From the NCBI GenBank assembly GCA_963676865.2, contig CAXXSS010000001.1, positions 2,852,001-2,916,000 on the forward strand: a stretch of 64,000 nucleotides of DNA, in the 5' to 3' direction. How positions within the stretch are numbered: the first letter of the stretch is position 1; every line of letters begins with the position of its first letter. Below the pieces are notes generated by a model. It was not told where the DNA came from. It worked only from the letters and a program-made list of their open reading frames with translations, and did not search any database. Source of the stretch: JAAYUD01 sp963676865 (GTDB taxonomy: Bacteria; Bacteroidota; Bacteroidia; Bacteroidales; Bacteroidaceae). Positions 7,871 through 17,896 of the stretch are shown here, one piece after another. The position numbers and the translations under genes were made by a program.

Positions 7871-9379
7871 ATGAAATTTAGATATTGGATATTATCTCTA
7901 TTATTTGTTTGTGGGTTAAGTAATATCGTAGCAACAGCTCAAAATACGAATTTTCCGAAGCGTGAGTTTCGCGCTGCATGGATTCAAACAGTGAACGGAC
8001 AATTTAAAGGTGTTCCTACTGCTGTGGTTCAACAACGGCTTATTGCGCAACTCAATTCTCTTCAAGCTGCTCATTTCAATGCTATTATATTTCAGGTACG
8101 TCCTGAAGCTGATGCGCTTTATGCTTCGACGATAGAGCCGTGGAGTCGTTTTCTTTCGGGTGTTCAAGGACAAGCTCCCAATCCTTATTGGGATCCTATG
8201 CGGTTTATGATTGATGAATGTCATAAACGTGGTATGGAATTTCATGCTTGGATCAATCCTTATCGTGTCAAGACATCTTTGTCCAATCAATTGGCTTCTT
8301 CTCATCTTTATAATACCCATCCCGAATATTTTATTACCTATGGTAATCAGGTCTTTTTTGATCCTGCATTGCCCGAGAGTCGGAGTTTTATTATCTCTAT
8401 TATCAAAGATATTGTTTCTCGTTATGATGTTGATGGTATCCACATGGATGATTATTTTTATCCTTATCCCATTTCGGGTCAACCATTTAACGATGATGCC
8501 AGTTTTGCAAAATATGGCGGTGGTTTTAAGAATAGGGGAGATTGGCGCCGTAGTAATGTGGATATACTTATTCGGAAAATACATGAAACTGTTCGTGAAT
8601 TAAAACCATGGGTTAAATTTGGTGTAAGTCCTTTTGGTATTTATCGTAATCAACATAGCGACCCGTTGGGTAGTGAAACGAATGGTTTACAGAATTATGA
8701 CGATCTTTATGCTGATGTGTTGACATGGGCACGTAAGGAATGGATTGACTACAATATTCCTCAAATATATTGGCAGATAGGTCATCCTGCAGCCGATTAT
8801 GAAACATTGGTACGCTGGTGGGCTAAGAATACTCAAAATCGTCCACTCTTTATAGGTCAGTCCGTCGATAATACGGTTTCAAATAAAGATCCTAAGAATC
8901 CCTCTATCAATCAATTGCACCGCAAGATGCAGCTTGAACGTTCTTTTCAGACGATTGAAGGATGTTGTCAGTGGCCTGCTAGCGATGTTACAGAGAATAA
9001 AGGAGGGTATCGAGATAGTTTGGTTAACAATTATTTTAAGTATCCGTCCCTTGTACCTGTCTTTGATTTCATGGACCATAAGGCTCCCAAGAAAGTGCGC
9101 CGCCTGAAAGCTATATGGACAGAAGATGGATATATATTGTTTTGGACGGAACCAAAAGCTGCCAGTGAAATGGATAAAGCTCAATTCTATGTGATTTATC
9201 GTTTTGCCAAAGGAGAGGAACGTGATACATCAGATCCGTCGCATATTGTAACAGTTACTCCCAACACTTTTTATAAGCTTCCTTATGAAGATGGGACAAA
9301 GCCCTATTATTATGTCGTTACAGCAACAGATCGAATTCACAACGAATCGGGAGTATCCAAGAAAAAAATCAATTTATAA
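7871..9379 (+). CDS. GHL10-family glycoside hydrolase-like protein (YngK/DUF187 type)
   Basis: 502-residue exported protein of the glycosyl hydrolase-like 10 family, related to Bacillus YngK; family members are thought to act on glycans of the cell envelope or host, but the substrate is not known. The start at 7871 gives a clean signal peptide (MKFRYWILSLLFVCG, cleavage near ATAQ) and lies just after the promoter; the longer frame from 7796 does not. Family landmarks are REFRAAWIQTVNGQF, FNAIIFQVRPEADALY, HAWINPYRVKTS, DGIHMDDYFYPYP and FGVSPFGIYRN, the acidic residues of the last two lying where barrel catalytic groups are expected. A fibronectin-like tail follows (about residues 410-502). 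It is convergent with the next gene. Confidence 0.9.
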   Translation: MKFRYWILSLLFVCGLSNIVATAQNTNFPKREFRAAWIQTVNGQFKGVPTAVVQQRLIAQLNSLQAAHFNAIIFQVRPEADALYASTIEPWSRFLSGVQGQAPNPYWDPMRFMIDECHKRGMEFHAWINPYRVKTSLSNQLASSHLYNTHPEYFITYGNQVFFDPALPESRSFIISIIKDIVSRYDVDGIHMDDYFYPYPISGQPFNDDASFAKYGGGFKNRGDWRRSNVDILIRKIHETVRELKPWVKFGVSPFGIYRNQHSDPLGSETNGLQNYDDLYADVLTWARKEWIDYNIPQIYWQIGHPAADYETLVRWWAKNTQNRPLFIGQSVDNTVSNKDPKNPSINQLHRKMQLERSFQTIEGCCQWPASDVTENKGGYRDSLVNNYFKYPSLVPVFDFMDHKAPKKVRRLKAIWTEDGYILFWTEPKAASEMDKAQFYVIYRFAKGEERDTSDPSHIVTVTPNTFYKLPYEDGTKPYYYVVTATDRIHNESGVSKKKINL

Positions 9380-9402
9380 TGTTTTGCTTTAATTTCGTCA
9401 AC

Positions 9403-12363
9403 CTATTTGTGATGGGGCTTTAATACTACTCCTGTTTTCTTTCGCCCGTCCATTTTTACTATCATTGGAGTGTCGAAGTGTATCCGGCGTAAATATTGGG
9501 TTTCTTCTGCAGCCGGTATGGAATTGAGATATTCAATATCATATATTCCATCTCGAATGTATGGGCTAACAGTAAAATATCCTACTCCGAATGACGTTAG
9601 GTTTTGGAAGAAATGAGTGCCTTGACTTGGATCGATGCGATAATTAGTCAACCCTGCTTCTACAATAACTCGGGCTGCTGATATATTAGACCAGTTCACC
9701 GGAATGCCTAAATAGGGGTCACTGCTTCCCCAACGACCGGGGCCTACAAGAATATAGTTTTTGTCCGCATCGAGAAATTTTCTGTTTATTTTTTCGATCT
9801 CTTCAGCAATATGCGGATTATTCTTCGCTTGATAATTGTCTGTTTTTACATATACCAAGTCTTGTACATCATTGATAATGCCACTGCCCAATGAATTGTT
9901 CGAACTTAAGATAAGATGTTCTTCCGGAATATTCGTTAAGTCCTCGTCAATGGCGGCGCTCGAGTCTACTATCGGACGAATTTGTAGCAGATAGAAAGTT
10001 CCGCTATTGTCTTCGTTAAGGGTGGCTGCAAATTCTATTTCTATCGGACGGCGCATTTCTTGCTGTCCGTACTTTAATATTAACTGTAGTATTTTGCCAA
10101 GTGGAAAGGCATCATGTTTTAGAATATTGGCAAAGGTAATAACCTTTCTACCTCCAGGATAGATACCGTCCCTAATAATTTCGTCGCATGGATCGTAAGT
10201 AGAGGCTATGAGGTGGAGAGAACCATCCGTTTCCGCATCCTTTACTTTTAATCTAAGTAGATTAAAGCCATCATCGATAGAAAAGTTCTGGCCTATATTT
10301 TTTAAATCTAAGGCGTAAAATTCTGTTTGTGTTTCTTTTAGTGCCAATTCCATCACACTCGTTTGAAGTATCTTTTTGGGGTGGTATGGTGAAAATCGTA
10401 ATGTTATGCCACCACTCACAATATACCTACCAAGTCCGAGGGCTAGATTGACGGTGCCTTCTTCTGCTTTTTCTTCGCCTATAGGGTAATAGTTGAGCGA
10501 ACGCCCTACACCACTAAATGACGGATAGTAACGTTCTCCATATTGTTTGCCCACCACTTCTTGAATGATAACGGCCATTTTTTCTTGGTCTATTACGTTG
10601 GAAGTAGCTTGCATATAAGCTTTGCTATCCTTGAAAAACACAGATGCATAGACTCCTTTTATAGCATCAAGCAACATCTTCAACATTTCGTATTTATCGT
10701 CGAGATGCGGTATCATATAGGTGTTATATATACCGGCAAAAGGTTGATAATGCGAATCCTCGAGCAAACTTGAAGAACGGATAGCCAAAGGTGATTTGGC
10801 AACATCGAATAGAGTGAAAAAGTCATCGGTCAGGCGCTCCGGAAGTTTTGCCTTCAGAAAGTAGCGTAATATGGTATCGTCGTCGGTATCTGACAGGGCT
10901 ATTTGATACAGATTGTTCGATTCCATAAATTCATCGAAGACGTCAGTACAAAGAGCTACCGTCTTAGGAATGACGATATTGGTGTTCTCGAAATCATCAA
11001 ATTCAGGGTGGCATTTTACCATGTTGTCGATGAAGGCTAAGCCACGGCCTTTGCCACCTAACGAACCTTCGCCAATACGGGCGAAATTCGAATATGTATC
11101 AAAACGATTACGCCGAAAAATGGCAACCACACCTTGGTTTTTCATCTTCCGATATTTCACAATGGCATCGAAGATTATTGTTCGGTGTGCATCAACATCT
11201 TGTAGTGAGTTCCATGTGATAGGACGTAGTACGGCTGCTACGGGAAAGATAGCGCGCGAAGCTAGCCAACGCGATATGTGGTTACGGCTGATGTGGTAGA
11301 GAAACGACTCGGAAGGGACTGCAAAGATTATGTTTTGCAATTCTTTCAAAGTGCTGACACGGGCTATCTCGGCCATTGAATTCGGATTGCGGAATACGAA
11401 ATCACCGAAACCAAAATTCTCTGAGACTGTACGCCGTAAGTCGACGTCCATCTTCTTGGAGTTCTTATCAATAAAACTGGCATCGAATTGTTGTGTCCGT
11501 GCGGCATTCTTGAGTTCGGAAGATTGTATAATGATCGGAACGAAAGGGTCTTCTTCTCGAATCATTTCGCATAATTTGAATCCCGCCTCACTATCTTTCT
11601 CTCCTTCGCGTGGAAATCGGACATCGGTAATGATGCCTAGTATGTTGTTTTTATATTTTTTATATATTTGGCCTGCTTCTTCATAGTTGCGAGCTAAAAC
11701 GATCTTAGGACGTCCCCGCATTCGTAGCTGGCGTTGGTGACCGTTGAGGGCCTCGGTAGAGAATAGCTGGCTTTGGCGAAGCACAAATTTATAGAGATTG
11801 GGTAATATGGAAGAATAAAATCGTATACCGTCTTCCACAAGCAATATACATTGCACTCCAACTTCGGCTACATCGTGTTCCAAATTCATTTTGTCTTCCA
11901 TTAGTTTTATAATGGAGACGAGTACGTCGGTATTGCCTAGCCAACAAAAAATAGAGTCGAAAGCGCTAAGGTCTTCATTGGCAATTCTCTTTGTGATGCC
12001 ATGACTGAATGGAGTCAATATTACGATTGGAATAGGAGGATATAATGCCTTGATGCGTCTGCCAATATCAAAACTGTCGTTATCACCCGTTCCGGGCATG
12101 CAGATGATGAGATCGAAACTGACATCTCTTAGTCGGCTCATCGCTTCCTCTTCGGTAGATACCTGCCAAAATCGTGGAGGGTTGCTCAACGACATGGCTG
12201 TGTACTCATTAAATATCTTTTCGTCTATTCGGCCGTCTTCTTCAAGAATGAAAGCGTCGTAAGGGTTTGCTATCAGTAGAACGCTGAATATACGTTTTGT
12301 CATTAAGTTGGCAAACTGTGTATCTTTCAGGTAAAGCTGGTTAATTTTATGTATATTGAGCAT
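9403..12363 (-). CDS. PEP/pyruvate-binding (PPDK N-terminal) protein with receiver-like N-terminal half
   Basis: 986 residues, often labelled phosphoenolpyruvate synthase in Bacteroides, but the layout differs from that enzyme. The first roughly 165 residues resemble a response-regulator receiver (FSVLLIANPYDAF, FDLIICMPGTGDND, PIPIVILTPF). A second receiver-like stretch follows (about 165-300: CILLVEDGIRFY, ILGIITDVRFP, FVPIIIQSSE). The PPDK_N ATP-grasp region starts near residue 430 with EGSLGGKGRGLAFID and includes RSSSLLEDSHYQPFAG and LLQIRPIVDSS. The phosphohistidine swivelling domain and PEP-binding barrel of true PEP synthases are absent, so PEP synthesis is unlikely. A nucleotide-dependent signalling or kinase role is inference. 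The gene is 25 bases downstream of uvrA on the same strand. Confidence 0.85.
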   Translation of the reverse strand: MLNIHKINQLYLKDTQFANLMTKRIFSVLLIANPYDAFILEEDGRIDEKIFNEYTAMSLSNPPRFWQVSTEEEAMSRLRDVSFDLIICMPGTGDNDSFDIGRRIKALYPPIPIVILTPFSHGITKRIANEDLSAFDSIFCWLGNTDVLVSIIKLMEDKMNLEHDVAEVGVQCILLVEDGIRFYSSILPNLYKFVLRQSQLFSTEALNGHQRQLRMRGRPKIVLARNYEEAGQIYKKYKNNILGIITDVRFPREGEKDSEAGFKLCEMIREEDPFVPIIIQSSELKNAARTQQFDASFIDKNSKKMDVDLRRTVSENFGFGDFVFRNPNSMAEIARVSTLKELQNIIFAVPSESFLYHISRNHISRWLASRAIFPVAAVLRPITWNSLQDVDAHRTIIFDAIVKYRKMKNQGVVAIFRRNRFDTYSNFARIGEGSLGGKGRGLAFIDNMVKCHPEFDDFENTNIVIPKTVALCTDVFDEFMESNNLYQIALSDTDDDTILRYFLKAKLPERLTDDFFTLFDVAKSPLAIRSSSLLEDSHYQPFAGIYNTYMIPHLDDKYEMLKMLLDAIKGVYASVFFKDSKAYMQATSNVIDQEKMAVIIQEVVGKQYGERYYPSFSGVGRSLNYYPIGEEKAEEGTVNLALGLGRYIVSGGITLRFSPYHPKKILQTSVMELALKETQTEFYALDLKNIGQNFSIDDGFNLLRLKVKDAETDGSLHLIASTYDPCDEIIRDGIYPGGRKVITFANILKHDAFPLGKILQLILKYGQQEMRRPIEIEFAATLNEDNSGTFYLLQIRPIVDSSAAIDEDLTNIPEEHLILSSNNSLGSGIINDVQDLVYVKTDNYQAKNNPHIAEEIEKINRKFLDADKNYILVGPGRWGSSDPYLGIPVNWSNISAARVIVEAGLTNYRIDPSQGTHFFQNLTSFGVGYFTVSPYIRDGIYDIEYLNSIPAAEETQYLRRIHFDTPMIVKMDGRKKTGVVLKPHHK

Positions 12364-12388
12364 ATTACTGTTGTTGGTTTTACTGTTA

Positions 12389-15163
12389 CTAAGAAGATTC
12401 CAACTTCTCTTTCAAGTATTTTGCTGTATATCCTTCGCTTTGGGCTACTTCTTCAGGAGTGCCTGCCGCTATAAGATTGCCACCTCTTTCACCACCTTCG
12501 GGACCTAGATCAATGACGTAATCGGCACATTTAGTAACATCTAAGTTGTGTTCGATAATGACGATAGTATGTCCTCTTTGAAGTAGTGCATCGAATGATT
12601 CCAATAATTTGCTGATATCATGAAAATGAAGTCCTGTGGTTGGCTCATCAAAGATAAACATTGTCGGTTCTACTTTCTCTTGTCCTAAATAATAGGCCAG
12701 TTTCACTCGTTGATTTTCACCACCTGATAAAGTAGAAGAGCTTTGCCCCAGTTTGATATAACCAAGTCCTACATCTTGTAGCGGCTTTAGCTTTTTCACG
12801 ATTTTGTGTTGTTTGTATTCAGTAAAGAATTCGATGGCTTGGTTTACGGTCATATCCAATACATTGTAGATATTCTTCTCGTGGAATCTTACCTCAAGAA
12901 TATCTGATTTGAAACGCTTACCATGGCAAGATTCGCATTCCAATACTAAATCGGCCATAAATTGCATTTCTACCGTAATGGTACCCTCTCCTTTGCATTC
13001 TTCACATCGTCCGCCTTCATTATTGAAACTAAAATATCCTGCCGTGTAGCCCATTTGTTTGGAGAGCGGCTGTTCGGCCCATAGCTTACGTATCTCGTCG
13101 TATACCTTAACATAGGTCACAGGATTCGATCGGGATGATTTTCCTATCGGATTTTGGTCAACGAATTCTACGTTTTTTAATTGCTGGATATCGCCGCCGA
13201 GCGATTCGAATTCACCCGGACGCTCGCTGTATTCATCCAATTTGCGTTTTAATGCTTTGAATAGGATGTCGCGTACCAACGTACTTTTTCCTGATCCCGA
13301 TACACCGGTGACAACTGTCATTACATTGAGTGGAAAACGAACAGTGATGCCTTTCAGATTATTCTCTCTGGCACCTTTCACTTCTATATAATTGTTCCAT
13401 GAACGTCGAGTAGGAGGGATGGGGATTTCTTCTTCGCCTAACAAATAACGTACGGTGTAGCTGTTGCTGTCTTTTTGTAGGTTTTTCAAATCTCCTTGAT
13501 ATACTACTTCTCCACCTAGTCTGCCAGCCTTTGGTCCTATATCAATGATATAGTCTGCCGCGCGCATAATCTCTTCATCATGTTCTACCACTACTACGGT
13601 ATTGCCTAGTTGTTGAAGTTCGCGTAGCACATGAATCAGCTGTTGGGTGTCTCGACTATGCAATCCGATGCTCGGCTCGTCTAGAATATATAAACTTCCT
13701 ACCAAGCTGCTGCCCAACGAAGTTACCAGATTGATTCGCTGGCTTTCTCCTCCAGAAAGAGAGTTGCTCAATCGATTGAGTGTCAGATAATCCAACCCGA
13801 CTTCCGAAAGAAATTGCAGTCGAGTTCTTATTTCGGTCAATATTCTCGATGCTACTTGTGTATCATGTTCATTGAGTATCAATTGGTCGAAGAAGCTTTT
13901 CAATTCATTCATGGGCATATCAACCAATTCCATCATATTCTTGCCTCCTACTTTGATATAAGCCGCTTCGGGTTTCAGTCGGCTGCCGTGACATGTGGGG
14001 CATGTCGTTTTACCTCTGTAACGCGATAGCATTACTCGATATTGTATTTTGTATTGATTCTGATGCAACATTTCAAAGAATTCATCCAATCCATGAAAGT
14101 ATTTGTTGCCTGTCCATAGTAATCGACGTTGCTCTTCGGTCAATTTATAGTATGGCTCAAATATAGGAAAGTCAAATTTAGCAGCATTTTGGCAAAGTTC
14201 GTTTTTCCATTCGCCCATTACATCGCCGCGCCAGCACAGTATGGCACCGTCGTAAATGGATAAAGCTCTATTAGGAATCACTAAATGTTCGTCTATGCCA
14301 ATGACTTTGCCAAACCCTTCGCACTTGGGGCAGGCACCTAGAGGGGAGTTAAATGAAAAGAGTTGCTCGGTTGGTTCTTCGAAACTGATACCGTCGGCTT
14401 CGAATTTGTTACTGAAGTGGCAGAGTTCCGTTGTACCGTCAGCTAGATAGAAACGCAGCATACAAGCACCTCCTCCTTTATACATCGCTGTTTCTATCGA
14501 ATCGGACAATCGACTTACTGCTTCTTTATCCAGACTTACCGACATACGGTCTACCATTAAGTAGATTGTATCCTTCTTTTTCGGTTTGTAGTCTTCTATG
14601 CGCATCATTTCTCCATTTACTTCTATGCGGCTGAAACCTTGCTGCATATCCATCTTGAGTTCTTGATCTATGGTGCGGTCGTTAGGTAACAAAAGCGGAA
14701 TAAGCACCGTATATCGGATGCCCTCCTCATGTTGTTTCATGCATTGTACGACGTCTTCTACCGAATGTTTCTTTACTTCGTCGCCGCTTATCGGACTATA
14801 TGTTTTCCCTATTCGGGCAAATAGCAGACACAAGTATTCGTATATTTCGGTAGAAGTACCTACGGTTGAACGGGGATTGCGACTTATTACTCGTTGCTCA
14901 ATGGCTATAGCGGGAGGAATGCCCTTGATAAAATCGCATTGCGGTTTGCTCATCCTGCCTAAAAACTGGCGGGCATAGCTACTTAAACTTTCTACATATC
15001 GACGCTGACCTTCTGCATAAAGCGTATCAAAAGCAAGACTGGATTTGCCCGAACCCGATAGCCCGGTAATCACAATAAGCTTGTCGCGTGGTATGTCAAC
15101 ATTAATATTCTTCAGATTGTTTACCCGAGCGCCGCGGATAGTAATATATTCATTTTCTGCCAT
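12389..15163 (-). CDS. uvrA: UvrABC excinuclease subunit A
   Basis: DNA-damage-recognition ATPase of nucleotide excision repair, loading UvrB at lesions. 924 residues, close to the usual 940. Two ABC modules are visible: the first Walker A is GLSGSGKSSLAFDTLYAEGQ, the second GVSGSGKSTLVRD, and the signatures are NSLSGGESQRI and STLSGGENQRV. Zinc-binding CxxC pairs occur at CPKCEGFG and CPTCHG in the first half, and at CEECKGEG with CESCHGKR in the second. The start ATG at 15163 follows a promoter-like TATCTTTG. uvrB is not in the window. The PPDK-like gene follows 25 bases downstream and may be cotranscribed. Confidence 0.97.
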   Translation of the reverse strand: MAENEYITIRGARVNNLKNINVDIPRDKLIVITGLSGSGKSSLAFDTLYAEGQRRYVESLSSYARQFLGRMSKPQCDFIKGIPPAIAIEQRVISRNPRSTVGTSTEIYEYLCLLFARIGKTYSPISGDEVKKHSVEDVVQCMKQHEEGIRYTVLIPLLLPNDRTIDQELKMDMQQGFSRIEVNGEMMRIEDYKPKKKDTIYLMVDRMSVSLDKEAVSRLSDSIETAMYKGGGACMLRFYLADGTTELCHFSNKFEADGISFEEPTEQLFSFNSPLGACPKCEGFGKVIGIDEHLVIPNRALSIYDGAILCWRGDVMGEWKNELCQNAAKFDFPIFEPYYKLTEEQRRLLWTGNKYFHGLDEFFEMLHQNQYKIQYRVMLSRYRGKTTCPTCHGSRLKPEAAYIKVGGKNMMELVDMPMNELKSFFDQLILNEHDTQVASRILTEIRTRLQFLSEVGLDYLTLNRLSNSLSGGESQRINLVTSLGSSLVGSLYILDEPSIGLHSRDTQQLIHVLRELQQLGNTVVVVEHDEEIMRAADYIIDIGPKAGRLGGEVVYQGDLKNLQKDSNSYTVRYLLGEEEIPIPPTRRSWNNYIEVKGARENNLKGITVRFPLNVMTVVTGVSGSGKSTLVRDILFKALKRKLDEYSERPGEFESLGGDIQQLKNVEFVDQNPIGKSSRSNPVTYVKVYDEIRKLWAEQPLSKQMGYTAGYFSFNNEGGRCEECKGEGTITVEMQFMADLVLECESCHGKRFKSDILEVRFHEKNIYNVLDMTVNQAIEFFTEYKQHKIVKKLKPLQDVGLGYIKLGQSSSTLSGGENQRVKLAYYLGQEKVEPTMFIFDEPTTGLHFHDISKLLESFDALLQRGHTIVIIEHNLDVTKCADYVIDLGPEGGERGGNLIAAGTPEEVAQSEGYTAKYLKEKLESS

Positions 15164-15193
15164 AGTTGCGTATCGTTCATTCTTTTCAAATCA

Positions 15194-15225
15194 CAAAGAT
15201 AGTGCAAGCCGAGAGCAATTACAAC
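15194..15225 (-). promoter_or_regulatory. Promoter of uvrA
   Basis: On the minus strand GTTG (15222-15225), 20 bases, TATCTTTG (15194-15201). The -7 box is perfect and the -33 box has one mismatch. Predicted leader is about 25 bases. Confidence 0.55.
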
Positions 15226-15300
15226 AATAAGTCCCAAATTTATTTTTTATATTGTTGCCCCTTTTATTCTCTTCGTTTTCGTTGTTTAGTCTTCTTGGTA

Positions 15301-15348
15301 TATACAAAAGAAAGGACGAACTGGATTGTTCGCCCTTTCTTTTGTATA
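15301..15348 (-). terminator. Terminator after the SPOR lipoprotein gene
   Basis: A 21-bp stem with one A-C mismatch and loop TGGATT, flanked by A/T runs on both sides, lies 18 bases after the stop of the SPOR gene. It can act in either direction and separates it from uvrA. Confidence 0.8.
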
Positions 15349-15365
15349 AATCGTTATCGAAAGTG

Positions 15366-15857
15366 TTATTTCATGCGAAATAATACCCATGCACCCTGAA
15401 AATCTTGACGGCTCGGGTATTTAGCCTTGAAACTGTCGCGAGCTTGTACAGCCGATTGGTAGTTGGAGCTGGAAACAACAACGACACGATACATTGCTTT
15501 TTCGCTGTTGAATGCGATTGATGCTTTATATCCTTCTTTTGTCAAGTAGTCTTTCAAGCCTTCTGCATTAGCTTTCAGTCCAAAGCTGCCGGCAACAACA
15601 TTGTAGTCGCTGATTTCATCACCAGAAACGACCGTTACTTTTTCTTGTTTTACATTGGTAGGTGCTGCTTCTTGAGCGGTAGGTTGTGCTTGTTCTACCG
15701 CAACTGGTGTTGTAGCACCACTAACGGGAGTCTCTGTCTTTTGTTGTTCCAATTTTGCCTTTTCGTAAGCTTTCTTGTATGCGCTTTCGCTCGAACGGCA
15801 AGATGAAAAAGCAACTAAGAGGGAAGCACACGTTCCAAATAATAGTAATTTCTTCAT
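15366..15857 (-). CDS. SPOR-domain lipoprotein
   Basis: 163 residues. The signal peptide ends in a lipobox, LVAFSSC, giving an N-terminal lipidated Cys at about residue 20. A linker rich in Gln, Thr, Ala and Pro follows (about 40-85). The C-terminal SPOR domain (about 85-160) reads NVVAGSFGLKANAEGLKDYL and YRVVVVSSSNYQSAVQARD. SPOR domains bind glycan strands lacking stem peptides, so the protein probably sits at division or remodelling sites in the periplasm. It is a single-gene unit, closed by the hairpin at 15301. Specific role unknown. Confidence 0.9.
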   Translation of the reverse strand: MKKLLLFGTCASLLVAFSSCRSSESAYKKAYEKAKLEQQKTETPVSGATTPVAVEQAQPTAQEAAPTNVKQEKVTVVSGDEISDYNVVAGSFGLKANAEGLKDYLTKEGYKASIAFNSEKAMYRVVVVSSSNYQSAVQARDSFKAKYPSRQDFQGAWVLFRMK

Positions 15858-16038
15858 ATCAAAGTTATGTTTAATTAAAAATTGTTTCCTTTGGCGTTTA
15901 TACTGAATACAAAAATAACGTATTTTTTATTAGCTATCAAAGTATATTATGAAAATTAAGTGAAAAACTCAATTATTTTGCTCTTTCGGCCTATTTTAAA
16001 TTTATATATTTGTTATATTTGTCGAAAATACAACAACT

Positions 16039-17613
16039 ATGCGAAGATTTCTTTTGGGTTGCACCCTATTAGCTTATGGAAGTATTGCAGCCATTTCTCA
16101 AGGGTACAAGAACCCTATTATTCCTGGTTTTCATCCCGATCCAAGTATTTGTAGGGTTGGGGACGATTATTATCTGGTAACGAGCAGTTTCGATTATTTT
16201 CCGGGTGTCCCGTTGTTTCACAGTAAAGATTTGGTGAATTGGGAGCAACTGGGGTATTGTTTGACTCGCCCTTCCCAGTTGAAATTGAATAAATGTTGGT
16301 CCTCGGGCGGTATTTATGCTCCTACAATTCGGTATCATAACGGTATCTTTTATTTGATAACGACAAATGTCTCCGATAAAGGCAACTTCATTGTTCATAC
16401 TCGGAACCCTGTCGGCGAGTGGTCCGACCCTGTGTGGTTGAAACAGAAAGGCATTGATCCTTCTCTTTATTTTGAAGGAGATAAATGTTACATGACTTCC
16501 AACCCCGATAATACCATTTGTTTGAGTGAAATTAATCCCGATACCGGCGAACAACTCTCACCGAGCCTCCCCATCTGGCAGGGGACGGGAGGACGTTATC
16601 CCGAATCGCCGCATTTGTATAAAAAAGATGGTTGGTATTATTTGTTGATAGCCGAAGGTGGCACGGAGTATGGACATAAAGTTACTATTGCCCGAAGTAG
16701 GGATATCTATGGACCCTATATGTCGAATCCGGCAAATCCGATATTGACACATATTAATATGAATGCCCAATTAAATCCTATTCAAGGGACGGGACATGCC
16801 GATCTTGTCGAAGCGCATGACGGTTCTTGGTGGATTGTTTTCTTGGGCTTTCGTCCGCAAAGCGGATTGCATCATATATTGGGGCGCGAAACGTTTCTGG
16901 CTCCCGTACGATGGGATTGCGGAGCATGGCCGATTGTAAACGGCGATGGGACAGTGAACTTGGATATGAAAGTAGCGACTTTACCTCTGAAACCTTTTAA
17001 AAAAACAGCGTCCGACACCTTATTTAATCAACCTCGACTAGGTGTGGAGTGGAACTATTTGCGGAATCCATTGATGAAGAACTATGTGCTTATTCCACAA
17101 CAGGGTGTTTTGAGGTTGAAAGCTACTCCTGTGACACTCGATGAATCCGATTCGCCTACTTTTGTGGGACGGCGGCAAGAGCATATTAATTTTGTGGCAA
17201 CAACCCGAGTGTACTTGAAGAATGAATCGGCAGGTGATGAGGCTGGGCTCACCGTTTATATGGATCCTTCTGCCCATTACGACTTATTTCTTGGGCGAGG
17301 CACTACTTCGGGTAAACAGTCATTGACCCTTCGTTATCGAATCGGAGTGCTCAAGCATATCGCAACTCGTATAGAGGTGCCGAATGGGAAGGTATACCTT
17401 CGTACGGTAGGCGACAAGGACTATTATAGCTTTTATTATTCTACCGATGGTACCAATTATAGGTTGCTTGATAAAATTAATATTTGGTATCTGAGTTCTG
17501 AAACGAATGGTGGGTTCACCGGCGTTTATCTCGGACTGTTTACCCAATCGTTTGCAACAACATCAAAAGCTTGTGCCGATTATGATTTCTTCTCTTATCA
17601 ATCTCAAAATTGA
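16039..17613 (+). CDS. Glycoside hydrolase family 43 (beta-xylosidase / alpha-L-arabinofuranosidase type)
   Basis: 524-residue secreted enzyme. A signal peptide (MRRFLLGCTLLAYGSIAAIS) is followed by a five-bladed propeller beginning NPIIPGFHPDPSICRVGDDY, with the catalytic Asp base in GFHPDPS, the pKa-modulating Asp in KQKGIDPSLYFE, and the likely acid Glu in GGRYPESPHLYKK. The C-terminal half (about 325-524) is the beta-sandwich seen in GH43 xylosidases, with FVGRRQEHINF and the late FTGVYLGLF segment. It is likely to cleave xylose or arabinose from plant xylan fragments; exact specificity cannot be told from sequence alone. It stands alone, with no SusC/SusD nearby, and is followed by two repeat hairpins. 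TATATTTG -7-like boxes precede the start, without a clear -33 box. Confidence 0.93.
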   Translation: MRRFLLGCTLLAYGSIAAISQGYKNPIIPGFHPDPSICRVGDDYYLVTSSFDYFPGVPLFHSKDLVNWEQLGYCLTRPSQLKLNKCWSSGGIYAPTIRYHNGIFYLITTNVSDKGNFIVHTRNPVGEWSDPVWLKQKGIDPSLYFEGDKCYMTSNPDNTICLSEINPDTGEQLSPSLPIWQGTGGRYPESPHLYKKDGWYYLLIAEGGTEYGHKVTIARSRDIYGPYMSNPANPILTHINMNAQLNPIQGTGHADLVEAHDGSWWIVFLGFRPQSGLHHILGRETFLAPVRWDCGAWPIVNGDGTVNLDMKVATLPLKPFKKTASDTLFNQPRLGVEWNYLRNPLMKNYVLIPQQGVLRLKATPVTLDESDSPTFVGRRQEHINFVATTRVYLKNESAGDEAGLTVYMDPSAHYDLFLGRGTTSGKQSLTLRYRIGVLKHIATRIEVPNGKVYLRTVGDKDYYSFYYSTDGTNYRLLDKINIWYLSSETNGGFTGVYLGLFTQSFATTSKACADYDFFSYQSQN

Positions 17614-17645
17614 TAAGGCAAATGATTGGTGACGTATATATGTAG

Positions 17646-17717
17646 CTTGCGACTCACGGGCGTGAGTCGCAAGTTTCGTCCTTATGTTTTTTCCGACTCA
17701 CGCCCGTGAGTCGGAAA
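17646..17717. repeat. Pair of GACTCACG/CGTGAGTC hairpins (dispersed repeat family)
   Basis: Two hairpins follow the GH43 stop. The first is CTTGCGACTCACG, GG, and its complement (17646-17673); the second is TTTCCGACTCACG, CC, and its complement (17690-17717). They are joined by TTTCGTCCTTATG. The same core and the CGTCCTTATG word recur near 38.4 kb and 53.7 kb. The rest of the 371-base gap holds only the promoter of the next gene. Confidence 0.88.
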
Positions 17718-17896
17718 CTTTATAATGAAGAAAATGTTTTATTGTACTCTATCTGTGTCAAATATATATGGAAGCTAAAAATGATCTGTCTTTATTTTAG
17801 TTTGATCGCTCAAAACTCGTAGATGATATATATTGACCGCAATATCTGATTTTGTTTAAATTAAAACGATGGATAGCAAAATAAGTGCACGAAGAA

